Source: Bryobacterales bacterium
Lineage (GTDB): Bacteria; Acidobacteriota; Terriglobia; Bryobacterales; Bryobacteraceae
DNA: 64,000 bases
Direction of reading: 5' to 3'
NCBI GenBank assembly: GCA_016716385.1
Contig: JADJWL010000014.1
Location: forward strand, 28,501 to 92,500
Part shown: one piece after another, positions 24,982-34,131 of the stretch
Layout of the letters: each line of letters starts with the position of its first letter
Position numbering within the stretch: the first letter of the stretch is position 1
Notes under the pieces: model-generated
Database searches by the model: none
The model's input: only the letters and a program-made list of their open reading frames with translations
Told to the model about the DNA's origin: nothing
Translations under genes and position numbers: made by a program

Positions 24982-26444
24982 GCTCCCTGAATCCAGGCCC
25001 GCACCGCGGGCCATTGCTGGCGCAAGGCCGTGGACGAGACCCAGAAGTAGAACGCCGCGCAGCAGACCAGTCCGATCCGCAGGACCCACCCGGGACGCAC
25101 CTCCCGCGGCATCAGCGTCATCGTTGCGTACAGGGTGTGCAGCGCTGAGAAACCGAGGGCAAAGTTCATCATGACGCCGCTGGCGACGGCCAGGACCAGC
25201 GGGTTCGGCGTGAGCGACAGGGCGACCAGACCCCACAAGCCGTATACCGTCAGGATCGTGTAGTAGACATACTTCACCTGGTTGCCTTCGAGACGTCGCA
25301 GGCGCGAGACGCCCGTCCAGATGACGTCGGTCCAGCGGCGGCTGATGCCGTCGAGATTGGAGACTTGCGTCGGCGCCAGAATGAGGAAGCTGCAGAGCAG
25401 CGTCAGGAACCAGAACGCCTGTCCGTGCTGGTTGGCGATTCCCTGCGCCGTCATGGCTGCGACGGCGTTGCCGGAGGGCACCGGCGCGCCCCGCAGAAAT
25501 TCATAGGACACCATGCACGGCAGGGCCATGCCGAGTACGCAGCCTGGGGCCCAGAGCAGCAGTTGGTCCCGCCGGATGTGCCGCAGCCAGCCTTTCCAGC
25601 GCTCCAGTTGTTCCGCGGTCAATGAGAACGTCTTTCCTGTATGCGACAGCTTGACCGTCCGTCCGCCGATCGCGCTCGGCAGCGCGCCGACCTGCGCGCC
25701 CATGCCCCAGCCCTTGTCGCGGGCGTAGTTTGAGAAGTAGCTGTTGGTCAGCCCGCCCGCTCCGGCCACCGCGGCAAACGCGGCGAGGGTCGCCCAGTTG
25801 AAATCGCCTTCGGGCAGGTGCCCCACCTGGAAGAACCCGAGCGCAATCTCCGCCTTGGTGTCCCAGCTCACGAAGAAGACGGCGAGGAAGCCGAGGTAGC
25901 CCAGCACGAGCACCAGCTTGGTCACCATCACACGTTCCAGCGCGTTGTACACCTTGCCGCCGAAGATGAGCGGCAGAAAGGCCGTGAGAAAGATCGCGTA
26001 GCCGAGGCCGCGCACGAACCCGCCGTCGCCTGCCTCGGGCAGACGGCCGAGGAAGACCGCCGCGAGCGGGACGGCGGCGTTCGACGCGAGATACGGCCAG
26101 ATCCCGCCGAGGTCGGCAAAGATGTAGAAGATCGTCCAGAAGGCGGGTCCGGGCCAGGTGCGGAAGAATCCGACGAAGATCGGTTCGCCGCAGTACAGCG
26201 CGTAGCGCATCACCGAGAGGTTGTAGAACACCTGCATCAGGATGGCGGTGTTGGCCAGCCACAGGATCCCCCCGCCATATTGGGCAGTGACGAGCGGTCC
26301 GAACAACCATTCGCCGCCGCCGATGTTGGCGCCCACCATCAACAGGCCCGGACCGATCAACATGGTCCAGCGCCGCCAGTGGAAGACCGGCGGGGCCGGC
26401 AGCGGCGCCTGTTCCCAGGCAGGGAAGCGATTCGCGGCGGACAT
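24978..26444 (-). CDS. Nramp-like membrane transporter lacking the DPGN motif
   Basis: A polytopic protein of 488 residues with about eleven hydrophobic segments. The first helix begins MLIGPGLLMVGANIGGGEWL, which aligns in position and style with the GPG...DPGN start of Nramp proteins. Where Nramp has the metal-binding Asp-Pro-Gly-Asn, this protein has GANIGGGEW. The Met-Pro-His motif of helix 6 is also not obvious. The APC/Nramp fold with changed substrate is the best description; a manganese or iron role should not be assumed. A hydrophilic insert (about 255-290, SAIGGRTVKLSHTGKTFSLT) separates the two halves. It is divergent from apaG. Confidence 0.75.
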   Translation of the reverse strand: MSAANRFPAWEQAPLPAPPVFHWRRWTMLIGPGLLMVGANIGGGEWLFGPLVTAQYGGGILWLANTAILMQVFYNLSVMRYALYCGEPIFVGFFRTWPGPAFWTIFYIFADLGGIWPYLASNAAVPLAAVFLGRLPEAGDGGFVRGLGYAIFLTAFLPLIFGGKVYNALERVMVTKLVLVLGYLGFLAVFFVSWDTKAEIALGFFQVGHLPEGDFNWATLAAFAAVAGAGGLTNSYFSNYARDKGWGMGAQVGALPSAIGGRTVKLSHTGKTFSLTAEQLERWKGWLRHIRRDQLLLWAPGCVLGMALPCMVSYEFLRGAPVPSGNAVAAMTAQGIANQHGQAFWFLTLLCSFLILAPTQVSNLDGISRRWTDVIWTGVSRLRRLEGNQVKYVYYTILTVYGLWGLVALSLTPNPLVLAVASGVMMNFALGFSALHTLYATMTLMPREVRPGWVLRIGLVCCAAFYFWVSSTALRQQWPAVRAWIQGA

Positions 26445-26466
26445 GGCCCGCTATCGTATCACTTGC

Positions 26467-26472
26467 TATGAT
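26467..26472 (+). promoter_or_regulatory. -10-like TATGAT before apaG
   Basis: TATGAT ends 15 bases before the apaG ATG at 26488, in the 43-base divergent gap with the Nramp-like gene. No -35 match is evident. Confidence 0.4.
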
Positions 26473-26487
26473 GGCGCGTAGAGACTC

Positions 26488-26901
26488 ATGATCGACTCGC
26501 CGCTTGCCCCAGCCCCTGTATCCGAGGCGATCACGCATTCCATTCGCGTTGAAGTGCTCTCGCGGCATGCGACGGAGCATTCCAAACCCGGCCGCGGAGA
26601 ATGGGTCTTTGAGTACACGGTGCGCATCACGAATCTCGGATCCGAGCAGGTGCAGTTGATGAGCCGCCATTGGATCATCACGGACGCGATCGAGCAGATC
26701 AAAGAAGTGAAGGGGCCTGGCGTCGTCGGGAAACAGCCGGTCCTGGAACCGGGTGAGTCATTCAAGTACTCATCGTGGTGCCCGCTGCCCACGCCGCTCG
26801 GCGTGATGCGGGGGACGTACCACATGGTCACGGCGGACGGCCGGGAGTTCGACGTGGAGATCGCTCCGTTCGCGCTCCGCGCTCCGTACACCGTGCACTA
26901 A
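26488..26901 (+). CDS. apaG: ApaG domain protein
   Basis: A 137-residue single-domain ApaG protein (fibronectin-III-like beta sandwich). The core is recognisable: EYTVRITNLGSEQVQLMSRHWIITD split across strands, IKEVKGPGVVGKQPVLEPG, YSSWCPLPTPLGVMRGTY and FDVEIAPFAL near the end. In E. coli the gene lies with ksgA and apaH and has been linked to Co2+/Mg2+ efflux, but the molecular role is poorly known. Here it stands alone beside an esterase with a one-base gap between convergent stop codons. Confidence 0.93.
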   Translation: MIDSPLAPAPVSEAITHSIRVEVLSRHATEHSKPGRGEWVFEYTVRITNLGSEQVQLMSRHWIITDAIEQIKEVKGPGVVGKQPVLEPGESFKYSSWCPLPTPLGVMRGTYHMVTADGREFDVEIAPFALRAPYTVH

Positions 26902-26902
26902 T

Positions 26903-28963
26903 TCACGCCAACGCAGCCACAGTCCATCCGCCTTCTTCAGCGATGCGGATGTTGGCGCCCGTGTACAGTTTGGCTGCTTCCTCCGGAAAGACCGGCCGGC
27001 CGGCGGCATCCACCAGGCCGGCGAGGGTCACCGGGCGCGGGCCGATGCCGGCGGCGATCTCCGGCAGGTCCGTGTGCAGGAGCACTCCTGGCAGGAAGTT
27101 CGCAAAGGTGTGCGTGTATTCCTCTTCGTCGACGAGGTGACGCCAAGTGGCGAGCATCCCGGTGAGATACAGGCTGGCGATATCCGGCTCCAGTGCCGCG
27201 GCGCAGAGCGCGGGGACACACAGCGGGCCGCGGGCAGCGACGCGCACGGGGGCTCCGGTCATGGCCCGGAGCGCCGAGGCGGCGGCGCGGATGTCCGTGA
27301 CGCGCTGGCTGAGCAGTGGAGTCCCGAGAATCAGCGAGGCCCAGGCCCAGTTCTCTTCCGAGTTGTGAGAGCGCGCGTAGGAGGCCGCTCCGCGGCCGTA
27401 GGCGGGCGCCAGGTCCCCGATACCGCGCACATCGGGAGCGCAGACGAGCTGCCCGGAAGCGGCAAGCTGCTGGTAGAGATCGCCCTCGCGCCAGCGCGCG
27501 TTGCGCCCCGCTGAATCGAGCGCCAGCAGGGCCGGTTGCTGGACGGAGCTTGCGGGCCGGAAGATCCAGGCCGGGACCCAGACTCCCGGTTCGCTTTCGA
27601 GCTCCGCTCCGACGATGACGCCGGACATCCCCGGCGCCGTGTGGAGGACGTGGAACCGTGCGCGCGATGGTTCCCCGGGAACGCCGAGGACTTCCGCCAG
27701 CGGCTTCACCCGTCTTGTTATCTGGCGCTGGCGGTTTCGCGAAAAGGGACTGTCCCCGTTCAGGCTGCGTGTTGTGCTGCCGGATTCGGTGGCGAACAGG
27801 ACGCGGTCCTCCTCCGGAGCCGTCGGCGGTTCCGCCGTGACGGGCGAGGTCCGTCCCTGTAGCCAGCGCGTGAACCAGCTATAGATGGCGAGACGGGTGT
27901 CGAGCGCCATTCCGTGCGGGAGCCCGGTTTCACCCCACGCGATCCGGTCCGCCGCGCCCATCACCCGGTACACACGCTCCAGCGCGGCGTACTCCTCCCG
28001 GCCGCTCTCCATGTAGGAAGGCGAGTAGGTGCCGAAGAAATCCTTCGCGCTCACCTGAATGCACAGGGGTTTGGGCGCCATCGGGTACAGCAGGTCCCAG
28101 CGATCGAAGCCGGCGGGGCCGCTGCCGACGAAATTCTGCTCGGCATCGTCGGTCGAGCCTGGCGGATTAAAGTTCCGGCAGGCGAAGTTCTCGGTATTGC
28201 CCATCGACACGAAGGCCGCCGCCAGGCGGTCATCGGCGCAGGCCAGCATCATCGTGAGGGTTCCGCCGCCGGACTGTCCCGTCGAGGCGAGACGCGCCGG
28301 ATCGACGAGCGGGTGCGCGGCGAGGTAGTCCAGGCTGCGGATGGCGTCCCACGTCTGGAACCGCGTGCTCGTGTCACCGAAGAGCAGCATCTGGCGGCCC
28401 GGAAGCGTGTGCTCATCGTCGGCGGAGGCGAGCCGCGTCCTGGAGAGGTCCCGCGCGGGGTAATAGACCCGCTCCCCTTGGCCCATCGGATCGAAGGCCA
28501 GCACGAGAAAACCGAGCCGCACCAGACCTTGGGCGCAGCGCTGGTAGCCGGTGTACGCCTTCCCGTTCAGGGAATGTCCCATCTGCAGCAGGACGCCCGG
28601 GAACGGCGGGTCGCCCGCGGGAATGTAGACGTTCGCCGGAATGTGAATACCGGGGAAACTCTCGTAGATGACGTTCTCGACGCGGTATCCCTGGCGCGCG
28701 AACGATTTTGTGGTGCGCGCGTTCAGCGGAGTGCGCTCCGGCAGGCCGCCCGCCAGACGCCAGAACGTGTCCCGCACGAATCCCGCGCGCGCGGTGACCG
28801 CCGCCTGCGAAGTGAGCGCCTCGATGGCGGCGCGGCGCTTCCGGTACGCTGCTTCCGCGCGCTGCCGCAGGTAATCCGGCCAGCAGGCGGAATAGTCCCG
28901 GTACCGGACTTCGGCCCGGGCCGATACAGCCATCAGGGCGAGCACCTCACGCCGCGTCCACAT
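26903..28963 (-). CDS. Exported alpha/beta hydrolase (acetyl xylan esterase/S9-like)
   Basis: A 686-residue secreted hydrolase. A short N-terminal signal (MWTRREVLALMAVSARA) is followed by a helical region and the alpha/beta fold. The oxyanion region is LLQMGHSLNGKAYTG, the strand/Asp region FDPMGQGERVYY, and the nucleophile elbow GQSGGGT with Ser231; the catalytic His is probably in GLPHGMALD. The C-terminal half (about 390-686) repeats a second, degenerate alpha/beta-like segment. It resembles bacterial acetyl-xylan or glucuronoyl esterase relatives. Only 16 bases separate its start from the divergent SelA-like gene. Confidence 0.82.
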   Translation of the reverse strand: MWTRREVLALMAVSARAEVRYRDYSACWPDYLRQRAEAAYRKRRAAIEALTSQAAVTARAGFVRDTFWRLAGGLPERTPLNARTTKSFARQGYRVENVIYESFPGIHIPANVYIPAGDPPFPGVLLQMGHSLNGKAYTGYQRCAQGLVRLGFLVLAFDPMGQGERVYYPARDLSRTRLASADDEHTLPGRQMLLFGDTSTRFQTWDAIRSLDYLAAHPLVDPARLASTGQSGGGTLTMMLACADDRLAAAFVSMGNTENFACRNFNPPGSTDDAEQNFVGSGPAGFDRWDLLYPMAPKPLCIQVSAKDFFGTYSPSYMESGREEYAALERVYRVMGAADRIAWGETGLPHGMALDTRLAIYSWFTRWLQGRTSPVTAEPPTAPEEDRVLFATESGSTTRSLNGDSPFSRNRQRQITRRVKPLAEVLGVPGEPSRARFHVLHTAPGMSGVIVGAELESEPGVWVPAWIFRPASSVQQPALLALDSAGRNARWREGDLYQQLAASGQLVCAPDVRGIGDLAPAYGRGAASYARSHNSEENWAWASLILGTPLLSQRVTDIRAAASALRAMTGAPVRVAARGPLCVPALCAAALEPDIASLYLTGMLATWRHLVDEEEYTHTFANFLPGVLLHTDLPEIAAGIGPRPVTLAGLVDAAGRPVFPEEAAKLYTGANIRIAEEGGWTVAALA

Positions 28964-28979
28964 CGCTTACCATCTTCCT

Positions 28980-30536
28980 ATGAAGAACCGACGATCGCCG
29001 AGCCGCCGCGCATTGTTCCAGGCCGGGGCGCTGGCCGGTGCGGCGCAATTGTTCCCGGCGCGGGGCAGTGCCGCCTCGCCCGGACGCGGCGCGGGACCGG
29101 AGATCTACCGGCGTTTCGGCGTGGAACCGTTCATCAACTGCACGTCCACGTACACGATTAACGGCGGCTCCCGGCAGTTGCCCGAGGTGATTGCCGCGAT
29201 GGAGCAGGCCGCCCACTATCATGTGAACCTCGATGAGCTGACGGAGAAAGTGGGGGCGCGTATCGCGGAGCTCCTCGGAGGCGAATCCGCCATGGTGAGT
29301 TCCGGCGCGGCAGGCGCGGTGACCTGCGGGGCGGCGGCATGCGTCGCGGGCGGCGATCCGGAAAAGATGCAGAAGCTGCCCGACACGTCCGGCTTGAAGG
29401 ATGAATGCGTCGTGCCGAAGTGGTCGCGCAGTTACTACGACCACGCCGTGCGCGCCGTGGGTGTGCGGATGGTGGAGGTCGACACGCTCGAAAACCTCGA
29501 GCGTGCGCTCTCCCCGAGGACGGCGCTGGCGCACGGGCAGGCGAACCTGCTGCGGGCGAGCAATCCGTTTACGCTGCGGCAGTTCACCGAAGCCTGTCAC
29601 CGGCGGGGCGTGCCGGTGCTGATCGACGCGGCGGCCGATCTTCCCCTCAAGCCGAATCCATACCTCGCCGCCGGCGTCGACCTGGTTGCCTACAGCGGCG
29701 GCAAGATTCTGTGCGGACCGCAGACTTCGGGAATCCTGCTGGGCCGCAAGGACCTCGTGCGGGCCGCCTACCAGGTGAGTTCGCCGCACATCACGTTCGG
29801 GCGCTCCATCAAGGTGAGCAAGGAGGAGATCATCGGGATTGCGGTGGCGGTGGAGAGCCTGTTTTCCACGCGCGACCGCGACGCGGAAGACCGCGAATGG
29901 ATCACGTGGTTCGAACACATCGCCGCGAAACTGGCCAGAGCGCCGGGCGTCACGACGAAGCTGCTGATGCCGGAAGCGAAGAGCTATTACCCGACGCTCC
30001 AGGTGTCCTGGGATCCGGAGCGGATCGGGCTGACGGCGGGAGAACTCGGTAAACGGCTGCTGGATGGACGACCGCGGATCATGACACACGCCGAAGGTCC
30101 CGGCCATTCGTTCGTGCTGCGGCCCGCGGCGATGTATCCGGGCGAGTACGAGGTGGTGGCGGAGAGGCTGCATCAGGAGTTCGGCCGCGCGCCAGGAGCA
30201 CAGCCCGCGCGGCAAAAGCAGCCGCCCGCCGCCAGCCTCTCCGGACGCTGGCAGTTCGACATCACCTTCGTGGCGGGTGCAACGGCGTTCAGGCTGTATC
30301 TCGACCATGACGGAAGCGCCGTGAACGGCGTGTACAGCAGCCCGGTCGTGGCGGAGGGCACGGTGACAGGCAGCGCCGACGGCGACCGGATCGAGCTTCA
30401 CACCCGCGGGCGTCACGAAGGGATGGCGTTCCACTATATCTTCACGGGACGCGTCGAGCGCGACGCGCTGAGCGGCACGGTGGAACTCGGGTGGGAAGAC
30501 GGGCAGGCGTCGTGGCGCGGGCGGCGGCTGGGATAG
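28980..30536 (+). CDS. Exported SelA/DgaE-like PLP-dependent protein with C-terminal beta domain
   Basis: A 518-residue fold-type I PLP enzyme of the SelA/DgaE/aminotransferase-V group. The PLP lysine is Lys242 in AYSGGKILCGPQTSG; the preceding VLIDAAADLP holds the Asp that contacts the pyridine nitrogen. The N-terminus (SPSRRALFQAGALAGAAQL) looks like a Tat signal, which would allow export with cofactor bound. Residues about 425-518 form an added beta-rich domain (LSGRWQFDITFVAGATAF to VELGWEDGQASWRG) not found in cytosolic SelA or D-glucosaminate-6-phosphate ammonia lyase. No selenocysteine machinery is nearby, so selenocysteine synthesis is unlikely. Confidence 0.85.
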   Translation: MKNRRSPSRRALFQAGALAGAAQLFPARGSAASPGRGAGPEIYRRFGVEPFINCTSTYTINGGSRQLPEVIAAMEQAAHYHVNLDELTEKVGARIAELLGGESAMVSSGAAGAVTCGAAACVAGGDPEKMQKLPDTSGLKDECVVPKWSRSYYDHAVRAVGVRMVEVDTLENLERALSPRTALAHGQANLLRASNPFTLRQFTEACHRRGVPVLIDAAADLPLKPNPYLAAGVDLVAYSGGKILCGPQTSGILLGRKDLVRAAYQVSSPHITFGRSIKVSKEEIIGIAVAVESLFSTRDRDAEDREWITWFEHIAAKLARAPGVTTKLLMPEAKSYYPTLQVSWDPERIGLTAGELGKRLLDGRPRIMTHAEGPGHSFVLRPAAMYPGEYEVVAERLHQEFGRAPGAQPARQKQPPAASLSGRWQFDITFVAGATAFRLYLDHDGSAVNGVYSSPVVAEGTVTGSADGDRIELHTRGRHEGMAFHYIFTGRVERDALSGTVELGWEDGQASWRGRRLG

Positions 30537-30545
30537 CGGCCCGCG

Positions 30546-32123
30546 TCAGGCGAAGTGAATCCACAGCGACAGGATGATCGCCGCGACCACGGCGGTCGCG
30601 ACCGCCAGCGGGCGGCGGTGACTGACGGCTTCGACCGGCTCCCCGCCCCACCGGACGGTGAGGTCGCGAGCGCGCGCACCGGCGGGAGCCGTGAAGCGGC
30701 TCACCGTGTACATCACGACCAGACAGAGAGCGAAGACCAGCACGCTGAAGTTCAGGAAGCTGAACGCCACCACTGCATTCAGGGGACCCAGATCCATTCC
30801 GGCGCCGTTGCGCAGGATGTCCAGCAGGAAGCGCAGCGCCCCGACAACGCCGCCGAAGACGAGCGTCACGAACGCGGCCCGGGGCGTCGCCCCGCGCCAT
30901 AAGACGCCGGAGAGAAACGTCGCCGTGATCGGCGCGCCGACGTAGGCCTGGACGCTCTGGAGGTATTGATAGATCTCGGCGTTCAGGTAGCGGATGAACG
31001 GGATCCAGGCGATGCTGACGCCGACGATCGCCGCCGTGGTCCAGCGTCCGACGCGCACCAGCTTCTGCTCGTCGGCGTCCGGACGGAGTTTTTTGTAGAC
31101 GTCCATCGTGATGAGCGTCGAGACCGAGTTGAAGACTGAACTCAACGAGGACATCAGCGCCGCCAGCAGCGCCGCGACCATCAGTCCCATGAGTCCCGCC
31201 GGCAGCAGCCGGACGACGAGCAGGGGGTAGGCGTTATCGCCGTTGACGTCCTCGGGCCACAGTGTTTTGGCGATCAGTCCCGGCAGCACCAGGATAAACA
31301 CGGGCAGGATCTTCAGCCCCGCGCAGAAGATCGCCCCCATTCGCGCTGCATCGACGTTTTTCGCGCTCAGCGTCTTCTGGACGATGACCTGGTCGGTACA
31401 CCAGTACCAGATGCCGAGAATGACGGTCCCCACCGTGGTTCCAAGCCAGGGATACGACGGGTCGTCGATCGGCTTGATCATGTGAAAGAAGTCCGGGGGC
31501 AACGAGGCCCGGAGACCTTCGAAACCGCCCGCCCGGTCGAGCCCCAACCATGTGAGCAGGACCGCGCCGCCGATCAGGATGAATGCCTGGAACAGGTCGG
31601 TGTAGATGACGGCGGCCAGTCCGCCGGCAATCGTGTAGACGCCTGTCGCGACCACGAGCAGGATCGCCGAGGTCATGTAGTCCCACCCGACCACTTCGCG
31701 AATCAGGATCCCTCCGGCGAACAGCGCGACAGAGATCTTGGTGAAGATGTAGGCAAAGACCGAGACGCCGGTGAGATACCAGCGGCAGGCCGGATTGAAG
31801 CGCTGCTCCAGGAACTCCGGCATCGTGAAGACCTTGCTGCGCAGGTAGAAGGGAACAAACAGCCAGCCGAGCAGAAACAGGCAGAAGCTGGCCGACCATT
31901 CGTAGCAGCCGACCGCCAGTCCGCTCGAAGCGCCCGAACCCGCCAGCCCGATGAAGTGTTCGCTCCCGATATTGGTGGCGAACAGCGACGCACCGATGGC
32001 GAACCAGCCGACGTGCCGGCCGGCGAGGAAGTACTCGCTGGTGGTCTTGCGCTGGCGCGCCTGGTAGAACCCGATACCGAGGACAGCGGCGAAATAAGCC
32101 ACGATGATGATCGCGTCGAGCAT
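30546..32123 (-). CDS. Sodium:solute symporter (SSS family)
   Basis: A 525-residue SSS/SGLT-type transporter with about 13-14 helices. Family hallmarks: the N-terminal TSEYFLAGRHVGWFAIGAS, GSEHFIGLAGSGASSGLA, the TMPEFLEQRF loop, and AALLAALMSSLSSVFNSVST around the sodium site. The carbohydrate-type pattern (EHFIGLAGSG, WCTDQVIVQKTLSAKN) is close to SGLT-like sugar symporters in Planctomycetes and Acidobacteria. It lies next to the exported SelA-like protein and esterase and probably imports the products of extracellular processing. Substrate cannot be named. Confidence 0.93.
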   Translation of the reverse strand: MLDAIIIVAYFAAVLGIGFYQARQRKTTSEYFLAGRHVGWFAIGASLFATNIGSEHFIGLAGSGASSGLAVGCYEWSASFCLFLLGWLFVPFYLRSKVFTMPEFLEQRFNPACRWYLTGVSVFAYIFTKISVALFAGGILIREVVGWDYMTSAILLVVATGVYTIAGGLAAVIYTDLFQAFILIGGAVLLTWLGLDRAGGFEGLRASLPPDFFHMIKPIDDPSYPWLGTTVGTVILGIWYWCTDQVIVQKTLSAKNVDAARMGAIFCAGLKILPVFILVLPGLIAKTLWPEDVNGDNAYPLLVVRLLPAGLMGLMVAALLAALMSSLSSVFNSVSTLITMDVYKKLRPDADEQKLVRVGRWTTAAIVGVSIAWIPFIRYLNAEIYQYLQSVQAYVGAPITATFLSGVLWRGATPRAAFVTLVFGGVVGALRFLLDILRNGAGMDLGPLNAVVAFSFLNFSVLVFALCLVVMYTVSRFTAPAGARARDLTVRWGGEPVEAVSHRRPLAVATAVVAAIILSLWIHFA

Positions 32124-32157
32124 GGCCGAAAGTTTTCCAGCATACAGGATTCAATGG

Positions 32158-32163
32158 GATAAT
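32158..32163 (+). promoter_or_regulatory. -10-like GATAAT before the first tandem membrane protein
   Basis: GATAAT ends nine bases before the ATG at 32173, in the 49-base divergent gap with the SSS gene. Confidence 0.35.
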
Positions 32164-32172
32164 CGCTAGTCC

Positions 32173-34131
32173 ATGCGCTGCCCCGACCTGCTTGCCACCC
32201 TGGTCATCGCGCTTCTCGCCGCCTGTCTCGCCGGGCCCCTGTTCACGTTGGAGTACCTGGACAACTGGTCGTCGATTGAGAGTACGTTCATCTCCGACGC
32301 GCGCTACCTCCAGGACCATTGGCCGCGCCCCGGATGGCAGCCGAACTGGTACAACGGCACGCGCTTCAACTACATCTACCCGCCCGCACTGCGCTACGGG
32401 ACAGCAGGGCTGGCGAGATGGCTGGAGATCCCGACGGTACGGGCGTATCACCTCTACATTGGCGTTTTCTATGCAATTGGGATCGCCGGGATTTTTGTGA
32501 TGGTCCGGACGATGGGCGGCGGGCGGCGGGCGGCATGGCTTGGCGCGGCGGCGGCGCTGCTCGCCCCGGCGCACCTGTTCTTCGCCGACATTCGGGACGA
32601 TTCGCTCGCCGGGATGCCGGTGCGCCTCCACGTGCTGATGCGGTATGGCGAGGGACCGCACATGAGCGCCTTGGCCTGCCTGCCTTGGGGGCTCGCCGCC
32701 GGATTTCTGGCGCTGCGCGGGCCGAACCCGCCAGCGGTCGCGGCAGCGGCAGCGGCGGCCGCTCTGGTCGTCTCGACCAACTTCTACGGGGCGATGGCGA
32801 TGGCCACCTGCTGGGTGTTTCTGGTGGCCGCCGTCTGGATTACGTCGGGCCGGATGGCCGTGGTCGCGCGCGCCGCCGGGGTGGCGGCCCTAGCCTACGG
32901 ACTCACGGCCGCGTGGCTGACTCCTTCGTACCTCCGCGCCACGATCGAGAATCTGCGACTGGTCGCCGAACCTGGGAACTGGTGGTCGCGGTGGGCCGCT
33001 CTGGGGTTTCTGCTGGTGTACGGCGCGCTGGCCTGGTGGCTCGGACGGGGGCGTCCGGCGCGTGCCTGGGCCTTGTTTCTGGGTGGCACGGCATCGTATT
33101 TCGCGCTGGATGTGCTGGGAAACCGCTTTCTTGGCTACCGGATCGCGGGTGAACCGACGCGTCTCGTTCCGGAACTCGAACTGTGGCTCAGTCTGGCTGC
33201 GATGAGCGCGCTGGCATGGCTGGCTGATCGGCCGGGCCGCTGGCCGAAACTCCTGGCCGCTCTGGCGGTCGCGGGCATCTTCTGGACCGCGACGCCCTAC
33301 GTGCGCCGCCCCTGGAGGATTTTTGCCGCCGACCGGAACCCGGAGGCGAGGATCGAGTACCGGGTACAGCAGTGGATCGGGGATAACCTGCCTGGGGCCA
33401 GGACGGCAACCACAGGCTCGGTGCGGTTCTGGTTCAACGCGTGGCGGGACCTGCCGCAACTCGGGGGCGGCTCCGAGCAAGGCATCGTGAATCAGTTGAT
33501 CATCCGGGCACAGTACGAACTCACCATGGCGGAGGAGCCCGAGCTCGCGGTGCAGTGGGCGCAGGCCATGGGGGTCGACGCGATCGTCGTCCACGGGAAG
33601 GAGTCGCAGGAGGAGTACCACGACTACGTGTATCCCAACAAGTTCGCGGGCGTCCTGGACGCCCTGTGGGATAGCGGCGCGGGCGATACGATCTACCGCG
33701 TCCCACGCCGCTGGCCCGGCATTGCCCGGGTGGTGGACCGCGCCGCCATCGACGCCTTGCCGCCCATGCAACTGCTCGATCCGCCGGACATCGTCCCGGA
33801 GTACGCGCGGCTGGCCGAGGAAGGGCCGGAGGCGGTGAGCCGCTGGGAGAGCGTGGAGTCCCTGCGCGTCCGGGCTTCACTGAAGGAGGGACAGTCCCTG
33901 TTGATTCAGGCCAGCTACGACCCGGCGTGGCGGGCAGCGACCGGTTCCATGCACCTTCCGGTCCGGCGGGACCCGCTGGGTCAGATGCTGGTCGACCCGC
34001 CTCCTGGCGACCACAACATCCTCCTGTGGTGGGAGAAGCCGCTCGATGACCGGATTGGCGGCTGGATCACTCTCGCTTCGCTGGTTGTCGTGGCCATCCT
34101 GCTGCTCCGGCCGGCCAAAGGAGCCGTTTGA
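32173..34131 (+). CDS. Large polytopic membrane protein, GT-C/PTPS-related-like (paralogue 1)
   Basis: A 652-residue protein with about ten hydrophobic helices up to residue 370, then a soluble C-terminal region and a final helix (WITLASLVVVAILLL). The first external loop resembles GT-C-type glycosyltransferase or PTPS-related membrane proteins (WQPNWYNGTRFNYIYPPAL). Conserved with its downstream neighbour are RYGEGPH, SVRFWFNAWRDLPQL, VVHGKESQEEYHDY and DTIYRVPRRW. I see no proven catalytic motif; an aspartate pair (FADIRDDS) could act as in GT-C enzymes. The two genes overlap by four bases and surely form one unit. Confidence 0.75.
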   Translation: MRCPDLLATLVIALLAACLAGPLFTLEYLDNWSSIESTFISDARYLQDHWPRPGWQPNWYNGTRFNYIYPPALRYGTAGLARWLEIPTVRAYHLYIGVFYAIGIAGIFVMVRTMGGGRRAAWLGAAAALLAPAHLFFADIRDDSLAGMPVRLHVLMRYGEGPHMSALACLPWGLAAGFLALRGPNPPAVAAAAAAAALVVSTNFYGAMAMATCWVFLVAAVWITSGRMAVVARAAGVAALAYGLTAAWLTPSYLRATIENLRLVAEPGNWWSRWAALGFLLVYGALAWWLGRGRPARAWALFLGGTASYFALDVLGNRFLGYRIAGEPTRLVPELELWLSLAAMSALAWLADRPGRWPKLLAALAVAGIFWTATPYVRRPWRIFAADRNPEARIEYRVQQWIGDNLPGARTATTGSVRFWFNAWRDLPQLGGGSEQGIVNQLIIRAQYELTMAEEPELAVQWAQAMGVDAIVVHGKESQEEYHDYVYPNKFAGVLDALWDSGAGDTIYRVPRRWPGIARVVDRAAIDALPPMQLLDPPDIVPEYARLAEEGPEAVSRWESVESLRVRASLKEGQSLLIQASYDPAWRAATGSMHLPVRRDPLGQMLVDPPPGDHNILLWWEKPLDDRIGGWITLASLVVVAILLLRPAKGAV

